Source: UBA4781 sp963674975
GTDB taxonomy: Bacteria > Chloroflexota > Anaerolineae > Anaerolineales > Anaerolineaceae
DNA length: 64,000 bases
Direction of reading: 5' to 3'
NCBI GenBank assembly: GCA_963674975.1
Contig: OY771913.1
Span: 1,054,001 to 1,118,000, forward strand
The translations under genes were made by a program, and so were the position numbers. Every line of letters begins with the position of its first letter. The stretch's first letter is position 1. The notes under the pieces are model-generated. The model did no database searches. It was not told the origin of the DNA and saw only the letters and a list, made by a program, of their open reading frames with translations. Below are positions 24,040-32,679 of this stretch, one piece after another.

Positions 24040-25137
24040 TTAAGGGATGAACCTCCATATACCATCAGATACTGCTTTAATATACCAGGTCATTGATCCA
24101 TCGTCCGTGATCTTTTCAAGCTGAAGATATGGAAAGCAATCGATCTCCGACAGGGAAAGAATCTGGTATCCCATTTCAAGCAGATCTTTTCCATCTCCTT
24201 CAGGCAGACGCACCAGTATACAATTCCCTCCCCAGAAGCGGGTTATTTTCTCCAATTTCTCCAATCCGGAGAAGAGCAGGGTTTTATCGCAATTTTGAGA
24301 AATTCCTTCCACCCGTGTGTTGAAGTGATCAAACTTCCACACCAGATGCGTGTTTTCCTGCCCCAACGGCAGGAGAAAAGCATGCGATCGCAGAACATCT
24401 TCACAGTGATATTCTTCACAGTCACTGTCCAGTATTTTCTGAATGCGCCGCAGTTCTTGTGGATCTATTCGCCCCACTGCCGGAATCTCAGAGATGGAAT
24501 CAGTCAGTTCTTCAGGCAAATATCCGGCGGCTTTCTTGAATTCAGGAATGGTCAGGGACATTTCCTGCCAGATGGATGCGACCTGCTCCCAGGCGGCTTT
24601 GATATGCTGGCTGTTCTCGATGAAAAAATCGACCTGCATTTCTTTAGGAAAGGACTGCATACGCAGTCGATCTGTGATTTCCGCATGGGTCATCCCGCGG
24701 CTGTTTTTCAAGCGCTTTATCTGTACATCTGTGGTGGCAGTGACAAACCAGCGGGAATCAACGGCATGGATCAATTCCGAATCAAATAATTTGATCGCTT
24801 CCACGGCAGCAATGGGGCAGCCGGTATGCTTCAATATGTTCTGCAGGCTTTCATCAACCAGCGGGTGTATGCGTTCTTCCAGTTTCTTCAACGCAAGAGG
24901 GTCTTTAAAAACGATCTCTCCCAGCGCGTCTCGATCCACTTCACCATCTTCTTTTAATATGCGCTTACCGAACAATGCTGCTGCTGCAGAATGACCGGCT
25001 TTGCCTTTTACCAACAGAAAATGGGTGAGTTCGTCCGCATCGATCGTTAAAACGCCGCGCACAGCCAGCAAGTGTCTGATCAGGCTTTTGCCGCTGCCAA
25101 TGCTGCCCGAAATTCCGATCACGTATGGTTTTTTCAT
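24040..25137 (-). CDS. coaE: dephospho-CoA kinase with an extra C-terminal domain
   Basis: A 365-residue protein. Residues 1-~205 are a complete CoaE: P-loop GISGSIGSGKS, TIDADELTH, and the RL-containing lid (IKRLKNSRGMTHAEITDRLRMQ). CoaE phosphorylates dephospho-CoA at the 3' hydroxyl, the last step of CoA synthesis. Normal CoaE is ~200 residues; the ~160-residue C-terminal part is additional. It has alternating beta/alpha elements (HLVWKFDHFNTRVEGI, GGNCILVRLP, LLEMGYQILS) and might be GNAT-like, but I cannot confirm this. It is the first gene of the coaE-cdaA-ybbR-der-lepB run. Confidence 0.9.
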   Translation of the reverse strand: MKKPYVIGISGSIGSGKSLIRHLLAVRGVLTIDADELTHFLLVKGKAGHSAAAALFGKRILKEDGEVDRDALGEIVFKDPLALKKLEERIHPLVDESLQNILKHTGCPIAAVEAIKLFDSELIHAVDSRWFVTATTDVQIKRLKNSRGMTHAEITDRLRMQSFPKEMQVDFFIENSQHIKAAWEQVASIWQEMSLTIPEFKKAAGYLPEELTDSISEIPAVGRIDPQELRRIQKILDSDCEEYHCEDVLRSHAFLLPLGQENTHLVWKFDHFNTRVEGISQNCDKTLLFSGLEKLEKITRFWGGNCILVRLPEGDGKDLLEMGYQILSLSEIDCFPYLQLEKITDDGSMTWYIKAVSDGIWRFIP

Positions 25138-25208
25138 GGTGCTGCTCTTCCATTCATGTTATCTTCATTTTAATAGAGCCGGGGTATCTGTCAAATTTAT
25201 TGACACGC

Positions 25209-25237
25209 TTGACAACACTTCCACATGCAAGTAGAAT
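25209..25237 (+). promoter_or_regulatory. promoter of tRNA-Phe
   Basis: TTGACA (25209-25214), 17-bp spacer, TAGAAT (25232-25237), ending 13 bp before the tRNA. Confidence 0.8.
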
Positions 25238-25250
25238 TTCATCACGCTTC

Positions 25251-25323
25251 GCCGAGATAGCTCAGTTGGTAGAGCACGCGGCTGAAAACCGCGGCGTCGC
25301 CAGTTCGATTCTGGCTCTCGGCA
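25251..25323 (+). tRNA. tRNA-Phe (anticodon GAA)
   Basis: Cloverleaf with acceptor GCCGAGA/TCTCGGC, D arm GCTC/GAGC, anticodon stem CGCGG/CCGCG with loop CTGAAAA, and T loop TTCGATT. Discriminator A; no encoded CCA. Confidence 0.97.
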
Positions 25324-25324
25324 T

Positions 25325-25347
25325 AAAACCCCGTTTTGCGGGGTTTT
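25325..25347 (+). terminator. terminator of tRNA-Phe
   Basis: AAAACCCCG (25325-25333) pairs with CGGGGTTTT (25339-25347); a strong GC stem ending in a T run right after the tRNA. Confidence 0.88.
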
Positions 25348-25370
25348 ACTTTTAAGTTACAATTTTCCCA

Positions 25371-26585
25371 ATGCTACACCTTAAACAAATGATCAAGCGT
25401 AGATTCAAAACCGCGATCCTGCTGCCCGTTCTTTGCTGTCTTCTTTTATTTTTCAGCGCCTGCAGCAGTGATACCGCCTGGTTGAAGTTCAACGACGACC
25501 CGACCCTGTACCAGATTTCGGACAGCGGGAAAACCCTTTCAGAGGTTTTATCCAACGCCGGATATACGCTGGGGGATGGCGACCGTGTATTCGTCAATGG
25601 TACCCGCATGGATATGAATCAGGAGATCACGCTGAAAACAGGCAGCACTATTCAGATTCAGCGAGTGTATCCAATCACCATCAATGATAATGGGGTAAAT
25701 CATACCATTCTCAGCAGCGCCCGCACCCTTGCAGAAGCGCTCTGGGAAAACAATATTTCGGTTTCTGCCAATGATTATGTGTCCATTCCACTGGATACCG
25801 TGATCGATCAATCGCTTTCCCTTGAGATCCAACGCAGCAACCTCATCACTATTGCGGTCGATGGGAAACAGATCACCAGCAATGCCTCCGCTCAAACCGT
25901 GGGGGAGGCGCTGGCACAGGCAGGAGTTTCCCTCCAGAACCTGGATTACAGCATCCCCGCGGAAAACGAAGTACTCCCTGCCGATGGCGTTATTCAGGTG
26001 GTACGCGTTTCCGAAGAGATCCAGCTTATCGAAGAGAGCATTCCCTTTGAAACGGAATATGTGGCTGATGCAGAGATGGATCTCGACCAGCAGAAAGTCA
26101 TCCAGTCAGGGCAAAGCGGGTTGAGCATCTCCCGCGTGCGCATTCGCACAGAAAACGGGGAAGAAATATCGCGTGAAACCGAAGATAGCTGGATAGCCGC
26201 TTCGCCGGTAACCCAGCAAACCGCTTACGGCACCAAGATCACCATCCAAACCACCAGCACCGAAAACGGCGTCATCGAATACTGGCGCGCGGTAACGGTG
26301 ACCGCCAACTCCTATCTTGATACGGGTTACAGAACAGCCAGCGGGAAATGGCCAGAATACGGCATGATCGCTGTTTCCAGCGCCTGGTATTCTTATATGA
26401 AAGGCACCTCTGTGTACGTTCCGGGGTACGGTGTTGCGACGGTGGAAGATAAGTGCGGCGCCTGCGAAGGAAATATGCTGATCGATGTGTTCATCCCCAC
26501 CGAAGATTACGTGGGCTGGCATAGAAGCGTTACCCTGTATTTCCTGACCCCGGTCCCATCTTCAATTAAATACATACTACCGTAA
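25371..26585 (+). CDS. YabE-like cell-wall lipoprotein with DUF348 repeats, G5 and 3D domains
   Basis: A 404-residue secreted protein. The N-terminus has a signal segment and lipobox FFSAC. Repeated DUF348-like units follow (TLSEVLSNAGYTLGDGDRV, TLAEALWENNISVSANDYV, TVGEALAQAGVSL), then a G5-like domain around 220-280, then a 3D domain with TANSYLDTGYRTASGK and its three Asp residues. This is the layout of YabE/Rpf-like peptidoglycan-remodelling proteins. It is followed 7 nt later by ksgA, echoing the yabE-ksgA neighbourhood of Bacillus. No clear ribosome site is seen, so ATG 25371 or 25389 may be the start. Confidence 0.9.
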   Translation: MLHLKQMIKRRFKTAILLPVLCCLLLFFSACSSDTAWLKFNDDPTLYQISDSGKTLSEVLSNAGYTLGDGDRVFVNGTRMDMNQEITLKTGSTIQIQRVYPITINDNGVNHTILSSARTLAEALWENNISVSANDYVSIPLDTVIDQSLSLEIQRSNLITIAVDGKQITSNASAQTVGEALAQAGVSLQNLDYSIPAENEVLPADGVIQVVRVSEEIQLIEESIPFETEYVADAEMDLDQQKVIQSGQSGLSISRVRIRTENGEEISRETEDSWIAASPVTQQTAYGTKITIQTTSTENGVIEYWRAVTVTANSYLDTGYRTASGKWPEYGMIAVSSAWYSYMKGTSVYVPGYGVATVEDKCGACEGNMLIDVFIPTEDYVGWHRSVTLYFLTPVPSSIKYILP

Positions 26586-26592
26586 AGAAATT

Positions 26593-27426
26593 ATGGAATA
26601 TAAAAATCCGATCCCGCTCCTGAAAGAACAGCGCCTTTCCCCAAAAAAAGAACTGGGGCAGAATTTTCTGGTCGACAGCAGCATTCTCACCCGCATCGTG
26701 GAAACTGCCGGAGTGAATCAAGATTCCACCGTGCTGGAAATCGGAGCCGGGTTGGGCAGCCTGACTTTCTTTCTGGCACAGAAAGCCGGTCAGGTGATCG
26801 CGGTGGAAAAAGATAAAGCCCTTCTGCCGATCGCGCAGCAGATGCTGGCTGGTTTTTCAAATGTTCGCCTCATTGAAGACGACATCCTTACATTGGATTT
26901 GAATTCTCTTCAACTGCCAGATGGGTACCTGGTGGTTGCCAATATCCCCTACTACATCACTTCCGCCATTCTGCGCACACTGCTCAGCGCAGAGAACAAA
27001 CCGGCAAAACTGGTTTTGACCGTTCAGGAAGAAGTGGCAGAGCGCATCTGCGCGCAGGCGGGCAAGATGAGCCTGCTGGCACTCAGCGTGCAGGTTTTTG
27101 GTGAACCGCAGATCGTGATGCAGATCCCCGCAGGCGCTTTTTACCCTGCACCTGAAATAGATTCAGCGGTATTGTACGTGGATCTCTTTCAAGAGCCTGC
27201 CATCCCGCAGGAAAAGCTGGACAGCTTCTTCAGGCTGATCAAAGCCGGGTTCAGCCAGAAGCGCAAGATGCTGCGCAATACGCTCACATCCGGTCTGCAC
27301 CTGCCCCGCGAACAGGTTGAAGCGCTGCTGGAACAGGCTGGCATCGATCCGCAGCGCAGGGCGCAAACCCTCTCACTAGAAGAGTGGCAGCATGCGACAG
27401 ACTGCTTTCATTCAATTCTTACGTAA
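26593..27426 (+). CDS. ksgA: 16S rRNA dimethyladenosine transferase KsgA (RsmA)
   Basis: A 277-residue SAM-dependent methyltransferase: N-terminal KKELGQNFLVDSSIL, SAM motif EIGAGLGSLT (49-58), VEKDKALLP, EDDIL and the catalytic NIPYYIT (117-123), with the C-terminal helical domain (GFSQKRKMLRNTL). It dimethylates two adjacent adenosines at the 3' end of 16S rRNA during 30S maturation. Length and motifs are fully typical. Probably cotranscribed with the upstream G5/3D gene. Confidence 0.97.
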   Translation: MEYKNPIPLLKEQRLSPKKELGQNFLVDSSILTRIVETAGVNQDSTVLEIGAGLGSLTFFLAQKAGQVIAVEKDKALLPIAQQMLAGFSNVRLIEDDILTLDLNSLQLPDGYLVVANIPYYITSAILRTLLSAENKPAKLVLTVQEEVAERICAQAGKMSLLALSVQVFGEPQIVMQIPAGAFYPAPEIDSAVLYVDLFQEPAIPQEKLDSFFRLIKAGFSQKRKMLRNTLTSGLHLPREQVEALLEQAGIDPQRRAQTLSLEEWQHATDCFHSILT

Positions 27427-27435
27427 TAAAAAGGA

Positions 27436-28164
27436 TTATTTTCTTTTGATATCTTTATATAACCCGCGCAGCAGCCACACGCGGTAGGCTGCTTCAGCCT
27501 GAATGCGGAAAGACATTTTTGAGGTTCCCCAGCGCCGGTCGGCAAAATAGATCGGAATTTCTTTGAAGGTCAATCCCAGTTGGTAAGCCAGGTAAGCCAT
27601 TTCCACCTGAAAAATATAGCCGTTAGAGCGCACCCGTTCCAGCGGCAGTTTCTGCAGCGCTTCTGCCCGCCAAAAGCGAAAGCCTCCCGTAACATCCTTG
27701 ATCGGGAGACCAAGAATACTGCGCGCATAGAAATTACCAAATTTCGAAAGCCCCTTGCGCCAGGCTGGCCAGGAATCATCCAGGCTTCCCCCGGGAATGT
27801 AGCGAGAACCAATGGCAATATCCACATCATCCGTTGCGGCTATCATTTCCGGGATCTTAGTGATGGGATGCGAAAAATCGGCATCCATCTGCCCCACCAC
27901 TTCCGCTCCGTTTTGAATAGCTTTTTGAAAACCCTGTATGTAAGCTGTTCCCAGACCGAGCTTTCCGCTGCGATGCAGTACATCCAATTTCCCGGCATAT
28001 TCCTTTATTAATTCATCTGCCAGCAGCCCGGTTCCATCGGGACTGTTGTCATCCACAATAAGAACATGCAGCTCTTTTAGAGATAAAGAGAACAATTCTT
28101 TCAGTAATACCTTCAAATTTTCTTTTTCATTATATGTAGGAATGACAATGGTTGTTTTTTTCAA
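27436..28164 (-). CDS. DPM1-like polyprenol-phosphate mannosyltransferase
   Basis: A 242-residue GT2 enzyme: IVIPTYNEKENLKVLL, LIVDDNSPDGTG, KLGLGTAYIQGF and the metal motif QMDADFSHP, then IGSRYIPGGS and DVTGGFRFWR. This combination is characteristic of dolichol/polyprenol-phosphate mannose synthases of the soluble type without C-terminal membrane helices. It would transfer mannose (or another hexose) from its GDP form to a polyprenyl phosphate for envelope glycosylation. It is convergent with ksgA with only 9 nt between the stops. Confidence 0.92.
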   Translation of the reverse strand: MKKTTIVIPTYNEKENLKVLLKELFSLSLKELHVLIVDDNSPDGTGLLADELIKEYAGKLDVLHRSGKLGLGTAYIQGFQKAIQNGAEVVGQMDADFSHPITKIPEMIAATDDVDIAIGSRYIPGGSLDDSWPAWRKGLSKFGNFYARSILGLPIKDVTGGFRFWRAEALQKLPLERVRSNGYIFQVEMAYLAYQLGLTFKEIPIYFADRRWGTSKMSFRIQAEAAYRVWLLRGLYKDIKRK

Positions 28165-28250
28165 GGAAAACCTCTACCATATGTGAGTGACATAATCTTA
28201 CCTTAATATGTCCCCAAAATAAAATTTATGAGTGAAGTAAGGAGAGAATG

Positions 28251-29333
28251 ATGGAATTCAAAAAAATCTTAACGGTAATGATTCTCACTACCTCCATTCT
28301 GATGAGCGCCTGCAATATCCGCGTCACATCAAACGATGTGGATGCAGTGAACACGGCTGTTGCCCAGACATTGGCTGCCCAGCAGCCGCAGAACACGGCA
28401 ACAACCCAGGTTTTACCTACCATTACATCAATGCCCACCATCACACCCAAACCGGGTGAACCCACCAGCACCCCCAAGCCCTGTAATAAAGCGGCTGCCA
28501 TCAGTGAAACATATCCGGATGACACAGAAGTCACCGCAGGAACTGATTTCGATAAATCCTGGCGTCTGCAGAATATTGGTACCTGCACCTGGAACGCTAA
28601 TTACCGTGTAGCCTTTTACAGCGGAGATCAAATGGGTGGACCCAACGTGCAGCTGCTGAATACGACGGTTGCCCCCGGAGAAATGACAGATATCATCATC
28701 GACCAAACCGCTCCCAATGCTGCCGGAACCTACAAAGGTATCTGGAAATTGCAGGATGATGATGGGGTACCTTTTGCCCAATTCTGGGTGCAGATCAAGT
28801 CTGTCGCCGCCCCGGTACTTCCACCTGCTGTGGCTGCCCTTTCCCTCACACGGGTCAACAACGAAGGTGGATCGGTGCGCTCTGATGGTAGTGTAATGAG
28901 CACTTTATACAATGTGGGTGATCTGACTACAAACGGCAGCTCACAGGTATTTGCCAGTTTCAATATAAGCGGTATTCCGGCAGGAGCCACGATCACACAG
29001 GTTCAGGTAGATTTTGACGATTTTGATATGCTGGATGATCCCTTTGGAGATCTGGGCTGCCTGCGAGCTTACGTGCAGAACTATGGAAGCATGGATGCGG
29101 GGGATTACGTCGGCGGAGCCGCGACTGGGGCAATCGGACGCTGGTGTTCATCTGCCGAGCTGCAAACTGTAGCTGCGGATGATGATTTCAAAACCGCCAT
29201 CCAGAATGCGCTGGGAGGTTCCCGTTTCCAGATCAGGCTACAGTTCAACGATACCTTGAGCGACAATGATAATACCGGTGATATGGTCCGTTTTGGCACC
29301 TTAACCCTGCATGTAACCTATGAACTGCCCTGA
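28251..29333 (+). CDS. lipoprotein with NBR1-type Ig-like domain, paralogue 1
   Basis: A 360-residue lipoprotein: signal with lipobox LMSAC, a T/P-rich spacer, then an Ig-like domain of the NBR1 central-domain type (residues ~85-180) with FDKSWRLQNIGTCTWNANYRV and APNAAGTYKGIWKLQDDDG...FAQFWV. The C-terminal ~150 residues (ITQVQVDFDDFDMLDDPFGDLG...) form another beta-rich domain seen in no other paralogue here. It is exposed on the cell surface; ligand unknown. AAGGAG precedes tandem ATGs at 28248 and 28251; the second has better spacing. Confidence 0.85.
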   Translation: MEFKKILTVMILTTSILMSACNIRVTSNDVDAVNTAVAQTLAAQQPQNTATTQVLPTITSMPTITPKPGEPTSTPKPCNKAAAISETYPDDTEVTAGTDFDKSWRLQNIGTCTWNANYRVAFYSGDQMGGPNVQLLNTTVAPGEMTDIIIDQTAPNAAGTYKGIWKLQDDDGVPFAQFWVQIKSVAAPVLPPAVAALSLTRVNNEGGSVRSDGSVMSTLYNVGDLTTNGSSQVFASFNISGIPAGATITQVQVDFDDFDMLDDPFGDLGCLRAYVQNYGSMDAGDYVGGAATGAIGRWCSSAELQTVAADDDFKTAIQNALGGSRFQIRLQFNDTLSDNDNTGDMVRFGTLTLHVTYELP

Positions 29334-29360
29334 AAAATAGGCTTGTAATACAACGGAATC

Positions 29361-29392
29361 TTCACCCGCTATCGACTATAATAGCGGGTGAA
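29361..29392 (+). terminator. terminator between Ig-like lipoproteins 1 and 2
   Basis: Perfect 12-bp arms TTCACCCGCTAT (29361-29372) and ATAGCGGGTGAA (29381-29392), followed by CTCTTTTA. Confidence 0.78.
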
Positions 29393-29423
29393 CTCTTTTA
29401 ACCAGAGAGTGGAGGAGGATTCT

Positions 29424-30326
29424 ATGAAAAGTAAGATGAAGCTGTTGGGCTTGCTGGTAACCATGCTTGGTCTTCTGGCAGCCTGTAATTTCCCATTGTC
29501 AAGTAATATCTCTGAGGAGGATGCTATTTCCACTTCGGTGGCGCAGACAGTAGCTGCAGTGGACGCACGATCGCAGCCCACCGTAACCGCTATTGTGATC
29601 CAACCGACCAATACTGTTTCTACTTTACCCACCCTCACTCCTCAGTCTACCAGTACTTCGAGTGTGCCTACCAGCACACCCCAACCCTGCAATCAAGCCA
29701 TGCTGGTTTCTGAAAGTCCGGTGGATGATACAACATATAATGCCGGTGCCACATTCACAAAAACATGGAGCTTGAAAAATATTGGCACATGTACCTGGAA
29801 TACCGGCTATAAAGCGGTATTCATCAGCGGTTCTTCAATGGGCGGACCTGCCAGCAAGGCACTGACCGCCAGCGTTGCTCCCGGTGAAACTCTTGCTCTC
29901 TCCGTATCTCTGACTGCCCCTTCCAGCTCCGGAACGTATAAAGGCGTTTGGAATCTGCAGGATGACAGTGGTACCAATTTTGCCAATTTCTGGGTGCAAA
30001 TCAAGGTTGGCTCTGCCGCCTTCGCGGTAACCGGCATCACCCTGGCTGCCGAGCACACCAATATCGAAGGTGTTTGCCCGCAGACTTTCAACTATTCCGC
30101 ACAGATCACCACCAGTGCCGCAGGCACGGTCACTTATTATTTTACTTTCAGCGATGGGTCAAGCAGTGCCACCCAATCCGTCGACTTCAGTTCAGCCGGC
30201 ACCAAAACCGTCAGCGGAACATGGTCGCTTAACGCTACAGGAAGCTACTGGGTAAAGATCTATATTGACAATCCAAACCATCAATTATTTGGAACTCTCA
30301 ATCTAACCCTGACCTGTACACCATAG
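29424..30326 (+). CDS. lipoprotein with NBR1-type Ig-like domain, paralogue 2
   Basis: A 300-residue lipoprotein starting MKSKMKLLG, with lipobox LLAAC. After a T/S/P-rich linker comes the Ig-like domain (FTKTWSLKNIGTCTWNTGYK ... GTYKGVWNLQDDSG), then a C-terminal beta-sandwich (~residues 195-300) with YYFTFSDGSSS and SGTWSLNATGSYWVKIYID. The second domain is shared with paralogue 3, which carries two copies. GGAGGAGG lies upstream of ATG 29424; an upstream in-frame ATG at 29388 lies within the terminator region and is unlikely. Surface-exposed, function unknown. Confidence 0.85.
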   Translation: MKSKMKLLGLLVTMLGLLAACNFPLSSNISEEDAISTSVAQTVAAVDARSQPTVTAIVIQPTNTVSTLPTLTPQSTSTSSVPTSTPQPCNQAMLVSESPVDDTTYNAGATFTKTWSLKNIGTCTWNTGYKAVFISGSSMGGPASKALTASVAPGETLALSVSLTAPSSSGTYKGVWNLQDDSGTNFANFWVQIKVGSAAFAVTGITLAAEHTNIEGVCPQTFNYSAQITTSAAGTVTYYFTFSDGSSSATQSVDFSSAGTKTVSGTWSLNATGSYWVKIYIDNPNHQLFGTLNLTLTCTP

Positions 30327-30350
30327 AAATTTCTTGAAATTTTATATAAA

Positions 30351-30387
30351 AAGGCAGTATACGAGGATTATGTATACTGCCTTTTTT
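30351..30387 (+). terminator. terminator after lipoprotein 2
   Basis: 12-bp arms AAGGCAGTATAC / GTATACTGCCTT and a run of T after the stem. Confidence 0.9.
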
Positions 30388-30499
30388 GTCGTACAATTAT
30401 AAAAACAATTAAAATTAAATATTAAAGGTGGGAACAAATCGCGATCATAATTCGTTTAAAAAGCAATTGAATTGCTACAAAGCTTTGGAGGTAAAAACA

Positions 30500-31723
30500 A
30501 TGAAGAAACATACACTTTTTTATTCACTCATCCTCATTTTCGCATTCCTTCTTTCTGCTTGCGGAACGGGCAGCAAAGATGCATCTGTCGCTACTGCGAT
30601 TGCCATGACCGTTTCGGCAATGAATTCTCAAAATCCGCCACAGGTAACCTATGTGGTAGCGACACCTGAAATCAGTTCCACACCGCTGCCCACCAGCACC
30701 AATATTCCAACTTCAACGCCTATCCCAAATCCCCCCAGCACCGCGCGCTCGTGCAACGTTGCCAGTTTTATCAGCGAGAGTGTGTCTGACGGCACCACTT
30801 TCGCTCCCGGTGCTGCATTCACCAAGAGCTGGCGTTTCAAAAACGTCGGCACCTGCAGCTGGAATCCCAACTACCGCGTGGTTTATGCCAGCGGGAGCAC
30901 GATAAGCGGGACGGGAACACAGTACCTCAACAAGTATGTCAATCCCGGAGAATATACAGATATTGTGTATTCCTTTACAGCACCAACTACCGCGGGTTCC
31001 TACAAAACGGTCTTCTATTTACAGGATGATCATGGAAACACCTTTGCCCAATTCTGGGTGTATATCAAAGTGTCATCCACTTCCGCCACCAGCACCCCCA
31101 GCACTTTCGCGGTAACCAGCGTGGTCTTCTCATCCAGCGATGCTGTGAAAACTGATACCTGCCCGCAAACCTTTGATTACAGTGCTGCCATCACCACCAA
31201 CAAAGCCGGTACCGTATCCTATCACTGGGAGTACAGCGACAGCACATCTTCACCTGTTCAAACACTCACCTTCAGCTCGGCAGGGACCAAGACCGTTTCC
31301 GGCACATGGGATATAGGGACAACAGGAGCTTATTGGGTCAAACTGTACATCGATGAACCCAATCACCAGCTATTCGGTACGCTTGATCTGAGTATGACCT
31401 GTACCCCGGCTTTTGCGGTAACAGGGGTAACCTTCCCTGCTCCTACAGCAGCCTATACGGCTCTGACCTGCTCACCACTGGCACTGGATTACCAGATCGA
31501 TGTCGCCGCGAATGGCGCAGGAACAGTTACCTACACCATCACCTTCAGCGACAGCACCTCCGTGAGCGATTCACTCGCATTCAGTTCTGCGGGAACACAA
31601 TCGATCACCGGTACCTGGGATGTCGGCACAGTTACCAGCGGTACCTACTGGTTCAATATTTATATCGACAATCCCAATCACCAGTTATTCGGACCGCATT
31701 CCATCGTCGTAACCTGCCCATAA
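30500..31723 (+). CDS. lipoprotein with NBR1-type Ig-like domain and two C-terminal beta-sandwich repeats, paralogue 3
   Basis: A 407-residue lipoprotein starting MKKHTLFYSL with lipobox LLSAC, a T/P-rich linker, the Ig-like domain (FTKSWRFKNVGTCSWNPNYR; FYLQDDHGNTFAQFWVYI), and two successive copies of the ~100-residue C-terminal domain, each opening with FAVT and closing with a YIDxPNHQLFG motif. Paralogue 2 has one copy and paralogue 1 none, so the family grows by domain addition. GGAGG lies before ATG 30500; a GTG/ATG further upstream (30428) is less likely. Predicted surface adhesin or binding protein; no ligand can be inferred. Confidence 0.85.
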   Translation: MKKHTLFYSLILIFAFLLSACGTGSKDASVATAIAMTVSAMNSQNPPQVTYVVATPEISSTPLPTSTNIPTSTPIPNPPSTARSCNVASFISESVSDGTTFAPGAAFTKSWRFKNVGTCSWNPNYRVVYASGSTISGTGTQYLNKYVNPGEYTDIVYSFTAPTTAGSYKTVFYLQDDHGNTFAQFWVYIKVSSTSATSTPSTFAVTSVVFSSSDAVKTDTCPQTFDYSAAITTNKAGTVSYHWEYSDSTSSPVQTLTFSSAGTKTVSGTWDIGTTGAYWVKLYIDEPNHQLFGTLDLSMTCTPAFAVTGVTFPAPTAAYTALTCSPLALDYQIDVAANGAGTVTYTITFSDSTSVSDSLAFSSAGTQSITGTWDVGTVTSGTYWFNIYIDNPNHQLFGPHSIVVTCP

Positions 31724-31748
31724 CATCAGCGTAGTTTTCAAATTATAA

Positions 31749-31787
31749 AAAGTGATTCGTTCTTGAGAAACGAATCACTTTTTTTAT
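31749..31787 (+). terminator. terminator after lipoprotein 3
   Basis: AGTGATTCGT (31751-31760) pairs with ACGAATCACT (31770-31779), then seven T. Confidence 0.92.
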
Positions 31788-31914
31788 TTAATCGTAAATA
31801 TTAGTAGAGTGACGAATGTATTGGAGCAATTTATATCTCATACTATTAACTATCCATTAATACCATTTTTAAATTGCGCCGATACAATGTAAGATAGAAG
31901 AGAAAGGAGTTCAC

Positions 31915-32679
31915 ATGTTGTTTTGGATTTTGTTTTCTTTAGCTGCTCTAGTTTTGTTCATTCTGCTGTCCATGGGCATCCGTATGCTCTACCAGTATGA
32001 GCGCGGGGTGGTTTTCACGCTGGGAAAATTCAGCAGTGTGCGCGTCCCCGGTTTGACCTTTCTGGTGCCCTTCATCCAGACCATGCGCAAGGTGGATATG
32101 CGCATCAAAACCGCAGAAGTTCCGCGGCAGGAAGTGATCACCAAAGACAATATTCCCATCCTGGTAAATGCAGTGGTGTACTTCAAAGTGATCAATCCAG
32201 AAAAAGTGATCATTGAGATCGAGGATTATATCTTTGCCATCAAGCAGTACACGCAGGCAGCCCTGCGCGATGTGATCGGCAACAGCGACCTGGATTTCGT
32301 GCTGACCGAACGTGAAAAGGTAGCCGGCAGCATCAAGGAGATCGTGGATTCGGAAACCAGCGACTGGGGTGTGGACGTGGAATCCATCAAGATCCAGGAA
32401 ATCGAACTGCCCGCAGAGATGAAACGCGCCATGGCTGTGCAGGCTGAAGCCGAACGCAACCGCCGCGCCGTGATCATCGCCTCACAGGGTGAACTCTCCG
32501 CTTCCGAGAACCTGCGCCAGGCAGCCGAAAACCTGGCTAAGAGCAGCGGCGCACTGCACTTGCGCACCCTGCAGACCCTGCGCGACATTGCCGCCGATCC
32601 CTCGGAAAAAATCGTGATGTTCATGCCATGGGAGATCGGTGAAGCCGTAACGCAAATGGTCAGCAAAAGAAGAGAATGA
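31915..32679 (+). CDS. slipin/stomatin-like SPFH-domain membrane protein
   Basis: A 254-residue protein with an N-terminal transmembrane helix (residues ~2-22), then an SPFH/band-7 domain (YERGVVFTLGKFSSVRVPGL, VDMRIKTAEVPRQEVITKDN, VDVESIKIQEIELPAEMKRAM) and a short C-terminal coiled coil rich in Ala/Glu/Arg. Slipins form oligomeric cages that organise membrane microdomains and are often encoded with an NfeD-family partner. No NfeD is here; instead the next gene, overlapping by 4 nt, encodes an HPS-like enzyme. AAAGGAG precedes the ATG. Confidence 0.94.
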   Translation: MLFWILFSLAALVLFILLSMGIRMLYQYERGVVFTLGKFSSVRVPGLTFLVPFIQTMRKVDMRIKTAEVPRQEVITKDNIPILVNAVVYFKVINPEKVIIEIEDYIFAIKQYTQAALRDVIGNSDLDFVLTEREKVAGSIKEIVDSETSDWGVDVESIKIQEIELPAEMKRAMAVQAEAERNRRAVIIASQGELSASENLRQAAENLAKSSGALHLRTLQTLRDIAADPSEKIVMFMPWEIGEAVTQMVSKRRE

